Shown: positions 41,571 to 49,478 of the stretch, piece after piece
Layout of the letters: each line of letters starts with the position of its first letter
Position numbering within the stretch: position 1 is the stretch's first letter
NCBI RefSeq assembly: GCF_014205135.1
Contig: NZ_JACHMY010000001.1
Coordinates: forward strand, 992,001 to 1,056,000
Direction: 5' to 3'
Length of the DNA: 64,000 nt
Origin: Kribbella italica
GTDB lineage: Bacteria; Actinomycetota; Actinomycetes; Propionibacteriales; Kribbellaceae
The notes under the pieces: model-generated
Database searches by the model: none
Told to the model about the DNA's origin: nothing
Seen by the model: the letters and a program-made list of their open reading frames with translations, nothing else
Made by a program: the position numbers and the translations under genes

Positions 41571-42773
41571 TCAGGGATGGGCGAGCGGGCGTTCCAAGGC
41601 GGCCACGGTGAGGACAACGAGCGCTGACGTCCAGCCGAGCGGCGCCTCGCCGGCCGGTTGGAGGTCGCGGTTGACCTTCTCCGGCAGGGCTCCGCTCGCT
41701 GTGCGGTGGGTGTCGAGCCAGGTCAGGAGTTGCTCGGCCGTCGTCCGGTCGCCGCGGGCGGCGGCGCTGAGGGCGAACAGCGCGGTCTGCGGAGTCCAGG
41801 CGACGCCGTCGGCACGCCACTGCTCGCCGGGAGTGACGCCGCCGTTGGGCTGGGTGAGGACGTTCCGCGTCCGGTCGATCGCCTGGTCCAGCTCGGCGTC
41901 GGCGGGAGCGAACGGCGGGCCGAGGATCGTGATGATCGCGTCGGCGCCGCCGCCGATGCCGATCTTCATCCCAGGCTCCAGAACACTGACAGCGCGCGCC
42001 GGAGTCCGCGGGTAGTCGGGGCCGAAGTGCCGATCTGTTGCCTTGGACAACCGGTCGAACGCGGCCTGCCAGCGCTCGGCCTCGGCCGGGTGATCGAGTG
42101 TGCGGGCGATCGCGAGTCCGGCGCGCAGACCGGTGAGCAAGGGCGCGACGGTGCCGAGGGTGACCTCGGACTCCTCGCGTTCCCAGTAGTCGGGAGACGC
42201 CGCCGGGAGACCGTCAGGGCCGAGTTCGGCGACGATCTGATCGGCGGACTCCTTCACCATCGGCCAGTACCGGCCGAGGTCTCGGCCGCAGAACCACGTT
42301 GCCCACAGCACCCAACCGGAGCCGTCCAGCTGTGGTTCGCGGCCGTCGGCCGGTACGCCGCCGGTCTCGGCGAAGTAGCGCGCTTCCCATCGACCGGCTT
42401 TCGGGCGGACCCGGTCGAGGAACGCGAGGATGCGGTCGGCCTCGGCGTACTGGTCGAGCGCGCAGCGCGCCGCGGCGACGAACGACGCGTCGCGCGGCCA
42501 GACGAACCGCCAGGGGCCGTTGTTGCCGGCCAGCGTCGCGCCGTTCGGCAGCGTCAGCGCGTCGAGATCGGCCAGCGCGTGCCGCACCAGGTCGGCGTAC
42601 GGCGTACTGGTGGTGGCTGGGGGCAACGGTCGGCCAGGGATGCCGTCGGCAACGAGTTGCGGCTGTGGATTGCGGTCCAGGTTCGAAATGGTGGCGGAGG
42701 CAAGGATCGCGAGCAGCGCGGAGACGACGGCGGCCGGGAACCACCGGACCCGTCGCGCGCTGTTGTCCCGCAT
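41571..42773 (-). CDS. GH15-like (glucoamylase-type) exported protein
   Basis: 400 residues. An N-terminal signal or membrane anchor (VRWFPAAVVSALLAILASAT, about 8-27) precedes an (alpha/alpha)6 fold with PWRFVWPRDASFVAAARCAL, GWVLWATWFC, and ALPEKVNRDLQPAGEAPLGW, whose Glu is the candidate catalytic residue. The N-terminal beta-sandwich domain of full-length glucoamylases is missing, so this is a minimal catalytic domain. GGAGGAGG precedes ATG 42773; ATG 42800 is an alternative. Substrate unknown. Confidence 0.75.
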   Translation of the reverse strand: MRDNSARRVRWFPAAVVSALLAILASATISNLDRNPQPQLVADGIPGRPLPPATTSTPYADLVRHALADLDALTLPNGATLAGNNGPWRFVWPRDASFVAAARCALDQYAEADRILAFLDRVRPKAGRWEARYFAETGGVPADGREPQLDGSGWVLWATWFCGRDLGRYWPMVKESADQIVAELGPDGLPAASPDYWEREESEVTLGTVAPLLTGLRAGLAIARTLDHPAEAERWQAAFDRLSKATDRHFGPDYPRTPARAVSVLEPGMKIGIGGGADAIITILGPPFAPADAELDQAIDRTRNVLTQPNGGVTPGEQWRADGVAWTPQTALFALSAAARGDRTTAEQLLTWLDTHRTASGALPEKVNRDLQPAGEAPLGWTSALVVLTVAALERPLAHP

Positions 42774-42800
42774 CACCGGCCTCCTCCGACTCGTGAGCAA

Positions 42801-43682
42801 CTACTGGCCGAGGTGCTGGACCTCGGCCTCGATCTTTCGGCGTGGAGCGAGTTCGACCAGGTACATCGCCGACATCACCAGCGCGCCGCCGACCAGCATC
42901 CGCGCGGTCACGCTCTCCGACCCGAACAGTACGGCGAACGCGGACGCGAACACCGGTTCCATCGTCATCGCGATCGCCGCGCGCGTCGGGGTCAGGTGCG
43001 CCTGCGCCCAGGTCTGCACGATCAGCGCGAGCGCCCCCGCGATCAGTGCCATGTAGACGACACGGACCCAGTCGCCGCCGCCGGAGGGCAGCGTGAACCC
43101 GCCGGGGATCGCGCCGATCGCGCACACCACGGTGATCACGACCATCTGCAGCGCCGACAGGCCGAACGCGTTCGACGGTGTCGACCAGGCGCCGAGGCCG
43201 ATGATGTGCAGCGCGTACAGGCCGGCCGATGCCAGTGTCAGCAGTTCGCCGGTCCCGAGGCTGAAGTCGCGCAGCGACAGGACGCCGAGGCCGATCGTCG
43301 CCAGTACGACCGCGATCCAGGCCCAGCGGCCGATCTTGTGCCGCAGGATGACCGCGGCCAGCAGCGGCGTGAACACGACGTACATGCCGGTGACGAAGCC
43401 GGAGACGCTCGCCGACGTGTGCCGCAGGCCCTCGGTCTGGACCAGCTGCGCGATGCCGTACGTGATGCCGAGGGCGACACCGCGGCCGCGGTCGAGCCGG
43501 CTGAGCCGGGCGATCGCCGGGGGATGGACCGCGATCAGTGCGACCGCGGCGATCAGGAAGCGCAGCGCCAGGTAGTCGGCGACGTCCATCCGGTCGAGCA
43601 GGTCCTTGGTCAGGAAGAACGTGGATCCCCAGGCAGCGGCCACCGCGAGCAGGGCGATCACGGCGATGCGCGGGTGATTCAC
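42801..43682 (-). CDS. EamA/DMT-superfamily transporter
   Basis: 293 residues with ten hydrophobic segments in two EamA halves (AAAWGSTFFLTKDLLDRMDV at the start; YMALIAGALALIVQTWAQAH and TMEPVFASAFAVLFGSES in the second). It probably exports a small metabolite. GTG 43682 is chosen; a TTAGCT box six bases upstream could make it leaderless, while upstream in-frame extension enters C-rich simple sequence. It ends 27 bp from the GH15-like start on the same strand. Confidence 0.8.
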   Translation of the reverse strand: MNHPRIAVIALLAVAAAWGSTFFLTKDLLDRMDVADYLALRFLIAAVALIAVHPPAIARLSRLDRGRGVALGITYGIAQLVQTEGLRHTSASVSGFVTGMYVVFTPLLAAVILRHKIGRWAWIAVVLATIGLGVLSLRDFSLGTGELLTLASAGLYALHIIGLGAWSTPSNAFGLSALQMVVITVVCAIGAIPGGFTLPSGGGDWVRVVYMALIAGALALIVQTWAQAHLTPTRAAIAMTMEPVFASAFAVLFGSESVTARMLVGGALVMSAMYLVELAPRRKIEAEVQHLGQ

Positions 43683-43739
43683 GAGCAAAGCTAACCAGAC
43701 ACCTGACAGGGCGACCAAAACGCCGAGGTGGTCTTTGGA

Positions 43740-44110
43740 GTGAGCCCCGCCCTGTCCGGCCCCGACCGGCCCTGCCCCGTCCCGCCCCGTCTCGCCCGGC
43801 CCCACCCGCCCCGCCGGACCCGCCCCGACCGACCCGCCCTGTCCCGTCCCGTCCGACAGGCCGGGCCCGCCCTGTCCTGCCCGACCCGACCCGGCCTGTC
43901 CTGTCCCGACCCGCCCGGCCCGCTCCGCCCGACCCGCCCGGCCCGGCCTGTCCTGTCCCGACCCGACCCGACCCGACCCGCCCGGCCCGCTCCGCCCGAC
44001 CCGCCCGGCCCGACCCGGCCCGGCCCGCTCCGCCCGACCCGGCCCGCTCCGTCCGACCCGGCCCGCTCCGCCCGCCCAGTCCCGCCCGCCCGGTCCTGCC
44101 TTGCCCCGCC
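43740..44110. repeat. C-rich pentanucleotide-type simple-sequence tract
   Basis: About 370 bp of degenerate CCCGN units on the plus strand with almost no A. The opposite strand is therefore rich in GGG runs and could form G-quadruplexes. ORFs across it encode only Arg/Gly/Pro/Asp monotony and are not genes. It fills most of the 492-bp gap between EamA and the ArsR gene. Confidence 0.85.
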
Positions 44111-44138
44111 TGCCCTGCTCACCGGGTGGTGTTGGCTC

Positions 44139-44168
44139 TTGACAATAGTTAACATTAGGCTGAATTAT
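44139..44168 (+). promoter_or_regulatory. Leaderless promoter of the ArsR operon
   Basis: TTGACA (44139-44144), 18-bp spacer and AATTAT (44163-44168); the A of ATG 44175 is the seventh base after it. GTTAAC at 44148-44153 sits in the spacer and may be part of an autoregulatory operator. Confidence 0.55.
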
Positions 44169-44174
44169 TGCGTC

Positions 44175-44510
44175 ATGGTGAACGATCAGGTCGACCGGTT
44201 CTTCGAAGTACTGGCGGACCCGACCCGGCGGCAGGTGGTGCGGCTGCTGGGTGAGGGACCGCAGCGGGCCGGCAAGTTGGCGACCGCGACCGGCGTCTCG
44301 TCACCGGCGATGAGCCGGCACCTGCGGATCCTGCTGTCGGCCGGCCTGGTGACCGACGAGCGGGTCGCCGAGGACGCCCGGGTCCGGGTGTTCCGGCTGC
44401 GGCCCGAGCCGGTGGTCGCCGTACAGGCCTGGCTGGATCAGGTGCAGGCGCACTGGCAGGAAAATCTCGGTTCGTTCAAGAAGCACGTCGAGGACAAGGG
44501 GACGTTATGA
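44175..44510 (+). CDS. ArsR-family regulator
   Basis: 111 residues, the classic small winged-helix protein: FFEVLADPTRRQVVRLLGEG, then recognition helix GVSSPAMSRHLRILLSAGLV and the wing RVFRLRPEPV. Lacks Cys residues for metal sensing. It is the first gene of an operon with an SRPBCC-VOC fusion, a pairing common in actinobacteria, and presumably represses it. Its stop overlaps the next ATG by 4 bp. Confidence 0.9.
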   Translation: MVNDQVDRFFEVLADPTRRQVVRLLGEGPQRAGKLATATGVSSPAMSRHLRILLSAGLVTDERVAEDARVRVFRLRPEPVVAVQAWLDQVQAHWQENLGSFKKHVEDKGTL

Positions 44511-45325
44511 CGAAGCAGTCCGCGGCCGCGACCGTCGAGGTCGCCGCCGACCCGGAGACGGCGTTCAAGGTCTTCACCGACGAGATCGACCTGTGGTGGG
44601 TGCGCGGGCCGATCAACTTCTTCGACTCCGCCAGGGCGATCGAGATGCGGATCGAACCCGGAGTCGGCGGCCGGATCCTCGAGATCTACCAGGTCGGTGC
44701 CGACGCCGCCGTCGAGGACGCGCTCGAGCTCGGCCGGATCACGGTCTGGGAGCCGGGCGTGCGGCTGGGCTACCGCAGTTCCGTCGACGACACCGAGACG
44801 ACGATCGCCTTCGAGGCGGTCGATGCCGGGACGCGGGTCACCGTCGAGCAGGTCTTGGTGCCGGGTGGCAAGCAGGCCTTCTACATGTGGCCGAACGTGA
44901 TCGTCTGGCTGCTGACCTGGATCGACCGCCGCGACTCGGCGCCGCGGACGACGCGCGACCTCGACCGGATCAGCATGGCCTTGTACTACGAGGACCCGGC
45001 CGCCGCCGCGCGCTGGCTGAGCGACGTCTTCGGCCTCGACTCCTGGGACCGCGTCCCTGCCGAAGGCGAACGCGCTCCCTGGCTGGAGCTGCACCTCGGC
45101 AACTCCGCGCTGATCCTGTTCAAGCTGAAGGATCGCGGCGCACCGCGGCTCGACCACGGCCTGTGGGTGTACGTCGACAATCTCGACGCGCACTTCGCCC
45201 GCAGTACCGAGCGGGGCGCCAAGATCCTGTCCGAGATCCACCAGCACGGCTACCGCCGGTACGAGGCCCAGGACCTGGAAGGTCATCACTGGACCTTCGC
45301 CCAGGCCCGTCCCACGATGGCCTGA
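44507..45325 (+). CDS. SRPBCC-VOC fusion protein
   Basis: 272 residues. Residues 1-145 form an AHSA1-type SRPBCC domain (AADPETAFKVFTDEIDLWWV, NVIVWLLTWIDRR); residues 155-270 form a glyoxalase-like VOC domain (ALYYEDPAAAARWLSDVFGL, LDHGLWVYVDNLDAHFARST, DLEGHHWTFAQA). Both are ligand-binding folds, so the fusion may bind or modify one hydrophobic compound. Co-transcribed with the ArsR gene (4-bp overlap) and the following hydrolase (TGATG overlap). Confidence 0.85.
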   Translation: MTKQSAAATVEVAADPETAFKVFTDEIDLWWVRGPINFFDSARAIEMRIEPGVGGRILEIYQVGADAAVEDALELGRITVWEPGVRLGYRSSVDDTETTIAFEAVDAGTRVTVEQVLVPGGKQAFYMWPNVIVWLLTWIDRRDSAPRTTRDLDRISMALYYEDPAAAARWLSDVFGLDSWDRVPAEGERAPWLELHLGNSALILFKLKDRGAPRLDHGLWVYVDNLDAHFARSTERGAKILSEIHQHGYRRYEAQDLEGHHWTFAQARPTMA

Positions 45326-46068
45326 TGTCGACAATCTACTATCAGGACTCCGGCCGTGGGGACGCCGTTCTCCTCCTGCCCGGGTGGGCGGGCAGCATCG
45401 CCGAGTTCGGCTGGTTGCGCGGCGAACTGAGCGAGGGCTTCCGTGTCATCGCCGCCGACCTGCCCGGTTCGGGCCGGTCTCAGCCGCAGCCGCGGGACTA
45501 CTCGGTCGACTTCTACGCTGAAGACGCTCGGGCCTTCTTCGGCTTGCTGGACGAGCTCGGGATCTCCACCGTTCACCTGGTCGGCTTCAGCGACGGGGGA
45601 GAAGTCGCCTTACTGATGGCGGCGCTGTCGCCGCCTCGCGTGCTTTCGGTCGTCACGTGGGGCGCGGCCGGTCGCATCGTCGAGCCGGCCAACGGGCCGA
45701 CGTTCGACCAGCTGGAGCACCTGATCGACGAGCCTGTGCCCGAACTGCTGCCGCTCGCGGCCTATCTGGTGGAGGCGTACGGCGTCGACAATGCACGAGC
45801 GATGGTGAGCAACTGGGCTGCAGCGCTGCGGGGGATCGCGGCGAGGGGTGGAGATGTGGCCAGGGCCCGGGTGGAGAGCATCCGGTGCCCGGCATTGCTG
45901 ATCGGCGGCAGCGATGACGTGTTCTGCCCGCCGTACCTGGTGAAGGAGATGGCCGACGCGATCGCCGGCGCGCGGTTCGACGAGTTCGAGGGCGCTGGGC
46001 ACGACCTGCACCGCTCGGCGGCCGGGCGTTTCGGTGCGACCGTGAACGAGTGGCTGAGTCTGCATTAG
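45325..46068 (+). CDS. Alpha/beta-hydrolase
   Basis: 247 residues. Oxyanion region LLLPGWAGS, nucleophile elbow GFSDGG (Ser89), acid in LIGGSDDVFCPP and His in GAGHDLHR complete a triad. The fold is that of small esterases or haloperoxidase-like hydrolases. Third gene of the ArsR operon, starting on the preceding TGA. Its 3' third is duplicated immediately downstream (46069-46307). Confidence 0.85.
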   Translation: MSTIYYQDSGRGDAVLLLPGWAGSIAEFGWLRGELSEGFRVIAADLPGSGRSQPQPRDYSVDFYAEDARAFFGLLDELGISTVHLVGFSDGGEVALLMAALSPPRVLSVVTWGAAGRIVEPANGPTFDQLEHLIDEPVPELLPLAAYLVEAYGVDNARAMVSNWAAALRGIAARGGDVARARVESIRCPALLIGGSDDVFCPPYLVKEMADAIAGARFDEFEGAGHDLHRSAAGRFGATVNEWLSLH

Positions 46069-46307
46069 CCGGGCACGAGTGGCTGCGTTGGAATGTGGAG
46101 AGGACCCGGGTGGAGAGCATCCGGTGTCCGGCTTTGCTGATCGGCGGCAGCGATGACGTGTTCTGCCCGCCGTACTTGGTGAAGGAGATGGCCGACGCGA
46201 TCGCTGGCGCGCGGTTCGACGAGTTCGAGGATGCTGGGCACGACCTGCACCGCTCGGCGGCCGGGCGTTTCGGTGCGACTGTGAACGAGTGGCTGAGTCT
46301 GCATTAG
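46069..46307 (+). pseudogene. Truncated tandem copy of the hydrolase 3' end
   Basis: The 239-bp segment repeats the end of the preceding gene: 46109-46307 is nearly identical to 45870-46068 from RVESIRCPALLIGGSDDVF to NEWLSLH and TAG. The remnant lacks the nucleophile Ser, so it cannot be an active hydrolase. An in-frame start at 46050 would give 85 residues, but that is probably not functional. The few differences indicate a recent duplication. Confidence 0.85.
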
Positions 46308-46340
46308 CCAGGCGCGAGCGGCTGAGTGTGGCTGCAACGG

Positions 46341-46880
46341 GGACGTGCGTGGGTGACCGGGGCTGCTGGCTGCCCGGCCGGGGGTGGTTGCTGGACAGTG
46401 CCGGGGGCTGTGCGGGAGCGTGCGTCGGTGACCAGGGGGTGCTTAGCCGCCCCGGGCGGCGGTGGTCGCCCGGGGCGGTGCCGGGGGGGTGCACGGGAGT
46501 GCGTGGGTGACGACCGGGTGGGTTTGTGCTGGAGTGCGCGCGAGCGTGTGGCTGAGTGGGCTGCACGGGAGCGTGCGTGGGTGACCGGTGGCTGCTGAGC
46601 CGGCCCGCCGGGGTGGTCGCTTTGGATGGTCCCGGGGGCTGGACGGGAGCGGGTGTGGGTGACGGCCGGGTGGGTCTGCGCTGGAGCGCGCGAGCGACTG
46701 GCTGAGTGGGGCTGCACGGGAGCGGTGGGTGACCGGGGCATGCTGAGCTGCCTCCGGGCGCGGCGGTGGTCGCCTGGACGGTGCCGAGGGCTGGACGGGT
46801 ATGCGTGGGTTGCGGCCGGGTGGGTTTGTGCTGGAGTGCGCGCGAGCGAGTGGCTGAGTCCGCGGTCGAGCGATTGTGAA
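46341..46880 (+). repeat. Composite ~150-bp tandem repeat (A/B modules)
   Basis: Two alternating modules of roughly 70-80 bp: A centred on GTGCGTGGGTGACCGGGGC and B on GGTTTGTGCTGGAGTGCGCG. The anchor CTGGAG of module B occurs at 46529, 46681 and 46831 (periods 152 and 150). Module B ends in GAGTGGCTGAGT, the same words that end the hydrolase gene. No ORF here has coding character; this explains the 678-bp gap before the flavoprotein gene. Confidence 0.75.
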
Positions 46881-46985
46881 CAATTGGCTGGGTCTGTGTT
46901 GGACGTGACCTGCGTCATGAAATGTCACAGGGGCTGAGCGGTTGGTGTCTTGAGGCCGAACCCACCAGGGAACGGAGACGAGACG

Positions 46986-48407
46986 ATGATCAAGAAGATC
47001 GAGGCCGTGGTGATCGGTGGCGGGTACGCCGGAGTGATGGCGGCCAACCGGTTGACCAAGCGGGCTGACGTGGCGGTGACGTTGATCAACCCGCGGGCGA
47101 CCTTCGTCGAGCGGATCCGGCTGCACCAGTTGGTCGGTGGGTCGGACGACGCGGTGGTGGAGTACGACCACGTGCTGGCCGACGGGGTGCGACTGGTGGT
47201 CGATGCTGCGGATCGGATCGACGCGGCCGAGCGCACGGTGACGCTGGTGTCGGGGACGACTGTCTCCTATGACTACCTGGTGTACGCCGTCGGCAGCGGG
47301 ACGGATGTCGAGCAGGTGCCTGGGCTCGAGTTCGCGTATCCGCTCAACTCCCTGGAGGAAGCTGAGCGGTTGCGGTCGATTGTCGACAATGCCGAGGCGG
47401 TGACTGTGGTTGGCGCCGGGCCAGCCGGGATCGAGACCGCGGCCGAGCTGGCCGAGGCGGGACACCAGGTGACGCTGGTGTGCGGTGGGGTGCTCGGGCC
47501 GTACCTGCATGCGAGCGGCCGCCGTACCGTCGCTGCGCGGCTCGACAAGCTCGGCGTGAACATTGTCGACGGTCCCGGTACGACGGTCGCGGCCGTGACA
47601 CGTGATGTCGTCCAGCTCGCTGACGGGCGGGAGCTGCCGAGTGACCTGACGATCTGGACCGCCGGGTTCGGCGTACCGGATCTGGCCGTGCGCAGCGGGC
47701 TCACCACCGACGCGCTGGGTCGCTTGCTCACCGACGAGACACTGACGAGTGTCGACAATGAGCGGATCGTCGCGGCCGGGGACTCCGCGGCGCCGTCGGA
47801 CCTGCCGTTCCGGATGGGCTGCCAGTCGGCCGTTCAGCTCGGCCCGCAGGCCGCCGAGACTGTGCTCAGCCGGATCGCGGGCAAGAAGCCGGTGGACGCC
47901 GGCGTTGGGTTCGCTGGGCAATGCATCAGCCTCGGGCGGGACATCGGGATCTTCCAGTTCGCGCACCGCAACGATGTTGCGATCAGCCTGCACCTGCGCG
48001 GCCGGTTCGGCGCGCTGGTCAAGGAGATGATCTGCAAGAGCACCGTCTGGCAGCTCCGGACCGAGGGGCGCCGGCCCGGTGTGATGAAGTGGTGGATGAA
48101 GGACGGCAAGCGCCCGCAGCTGGTGCGCGGCGCGCGCGACGCTCGCGACGTGCGTGACGCCTGCGGCGTGGGCGACGTCGGCGACGTCGGCGGTGTGCGC
48201 GGCGCTGGCGATGTGGGCGGAGTGCGTGACATGCGCGGTGTGGGTGGCGGGGAAGGTGTGGGCCGCGTGGGCGGTGTGCGCGGCGCTGGCGATGTGGGCA
48301 GTGTGCGTGACCTGGGCGGTGTGGGTGGCGCGGAAGGTGTGCGCGGTGTGCGCGGTGCGGGAGGTGTGCGGGACGTGGGGGATGTGCGTGAAGTCAGCCA
48401 GGCGTGA
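46986..48407 (+). CDS. NDH-like FAD/NAD(P)-dependent oxidoreductase with repeat tail
   Basis: 473 residues. FAD-binding VVIGGGYAGVMAANRL (about 8-23), NAD-binding VTVVGAGPAGIETAAEL (about 138-154) and the C-terminal FAD contact VAAGDSAAPSDLPFRMGCQS match type II NADH dehydrogenase-like flavoproteins. The enzyme body ends near residue 380 with MKWWMKDGKRPQLVRGAR; the last 90 residues are Gly/Val/Arg/Asp repeats (see 48189-48350). ATG 46986 follows GGAGACGAGACG. It precedes an ECF41 sigma gene by 13 bp, and ECF41 factors are typically linked to oxidoreductases. Confidence 0.8.
   Translation: MIKKIEAVVIGGGYAGVMAANRLTKRADVAVTLINPRATFVERIRLHQLVGGSDDAVVEYDHVLADGVRLVVDAADRIDAAERTVTLVSGTTVSYDYLVYAVGSGTDVEQVPGLEFAYPLNSLEEAERLRSIVDNAEAVTVVGAGPAGIETAAELAEAGHQVTLVCGGVLGPYLHASGRRTVAARLDKLGVNIVDGPGTTVAAVTRDVVQLADGRELPSDLTIWTAGFGVPDLAVRSGLTTDALGRLLTDETLTSVDNERIVAAGDSAAPSDLPFRMGCQSAVQLGPQAAETVLSRIAGKKPVDAGVGFAGQCISLGRDIGIFQFAHRNDVAISLHLRGRFGALVKEMICKSTVWQLRTEGRRPGVMKWWMKDGKRPQLVRGARDARDVRDACGVGDVGDVGGVRGAGDVGGVRDMRGVGGGEGVGRVGGVRGAGDVGSVRDLGGVGGAEGVRGVRGAGGVRDVGDVREVSQA
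48189..48350 (+). repeat. 81-bp in-frame direct repeat in the oxidoreductase tail
   Basis: Two copies, 48189-48269 and 48270-48350, each encoding GGVRGAGDVGxVRD followed by a GVGG-rich block; related shorter units flank them from about 48130 to 48390. Confidence 0.85.
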
Positions 48408-48420
48408 GAGGGAGAGATCG

Positions 48421-49305
48421 ATGACCGATCCGGCCACCGAGAGTTTTGTTGCTCATCGCAACCTGCTCTTCACCGTCGCGTATGAGATGCTCGGCTCGGC
48501 GGCCGATGCCGAGGACGTGCTGCAGGAGACGTGGTTGCGCTGGGTCGGTGTCGAGCTGGAGCAGGTGCGTGACGAGCGCGCCTACCTGGTGCGGATCACC
48601 ACTCGGCAGGCGCTCAACCGGCTGCGCACGATGAAGCGTCGCAAGGAGGCGTACGTCGGCCCGTGGTTGCCTGAACCGTTGCTGACGGCACCTGATGTCG
48701 CGGAGGACGTCGAGCTGGCCGAAAGCTTGTCGATGGCGCTGATGCTCGTGCTGGAGACGCTTGGGCCGACCGAGCGGGCGGTGTTCGTGCTGCGCGAGGT
48801 GTTCGGCGTCGGGTACGACGAGATCGCGGAGGCTGTCGACAAGACGCCTGAGGCGGTCCGTCAGATCGCGCACCGCGCTCGTAAGCACGTCGACGCCCGG
48901 CGTCCGCGCGAAGCGGTCTCGGCGAGCCAGACCCGGCTGGTGCTGGAGAAGTTCCAGCGCGCGATCGACACCGGCGACCTGCAGAGTTTGCTCGACGTGA
49001 TGGCGCCGGACATCGTCCTGATCGGCGACGGTGGCGGCGTTAAGCAGGCCGCGCTCCGGCCGATTGTCGGCGCCGATCGGGTGATTCGGATGGTCACCGG
49101 GGGTCTGGGCAAGGTCGACGCCAAGCTCAGCCTCACCCCGACCGTGATCAACGGCAACCCGGCCCTGCTGGCCCGGCTCGACGACGAGCTGGACGGCGTG
49201 ATGGTGTTCCGGATCGAGGACGCACTGGTCACCGGTCTGTACTACGTGCGCAACCCCGAGAAGCTGTCCCGCCTCGACGCCGAGACGACGCTCACGCTGC
49301 GCTGA
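48421..49305 (+). CDS. ECF41-type sigma factor (SigJ-like)
   Basis: 294 residues. Region 2 (about 8-75, FTVAYEMLGSAADAEDVLQE), region 4 (about 108-160, GVGYDEIAEAVDKTPEAVRQ) and a C-terminal SnoaL/NTF2-like domain (about 180-290) ending YYVRNPEKLSRL. The NPxKL-type motif at the end is characteristic of ECF41, where the fused domain substitutes for an anti-sigma. GAGAGGGAGAGATCG precedes ATG 48421. Likely co-transcribed with the flavoprotein upstream. Confidence 0.9.
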   Translation: MTDPATESFVAHRNLLFTVAYEMLGSAADAEDVLQETWLRWVGVELEQVRDERAYLVRITTRQALNRLRTMKRRKEAYVGPWLPEPLLTAPDVAEDVELAESLSMALMLVLETLGPTERAVFVLREVFGVGYDEIAEAVDKTPEAVRQIAHRARKHVDARRPREAVSASQTRLVLEKFQRAIDTGDLQSLLDVMAPDIVLIGDGGGVKQAALRPIVGADRVIRMVTGGLGKVDAKLSLTPTVINGNPALLARLDDELDGVMVFRIEDALVTGLYYVRNPEKLSRLDAETTLTLR

Positions 49306-49314
49306 ACAGCACGA

Positions 49315-49470
49315 AACGGGCGTCGGTGGGGTGAGGGAGTAGTAGTCGGAGCCGACGCCGAACGGGCGTCGGTGGGGTGAGGGAGTAGCAGTCGGAGCCG
49401 ACGCCGAACGGGCGTCGGCGGGGTGAGGGAGTAGCAGTCGGAGCCGACGCCGAACGGGCGTCGGCGGGGC
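49315..49470. terminator. 46-bp tandem array of hairpins between convergent genes
   Basis: Three and a half units of 46 bp. Each junction contains GCCGACGCC-GAACG-GGCGTCGGC, a 9-bp stem with a 5-nt loop, symmetric on both strands. It lies between the stop codons of the sigma factor (49305) and the PASTA kinase (49479), so it can act as a bidirectional terminator; no U-tract follows. Confidence 0.6.
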
Positions 49471-49478
49471 GCGGCCAC

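Noticed and set aside
43691..44155. Gly/Arg-rich protein on the minus strand
   Set aside because: Translation of a pentanucleotide tract; composition is entirely explained by the repeat.
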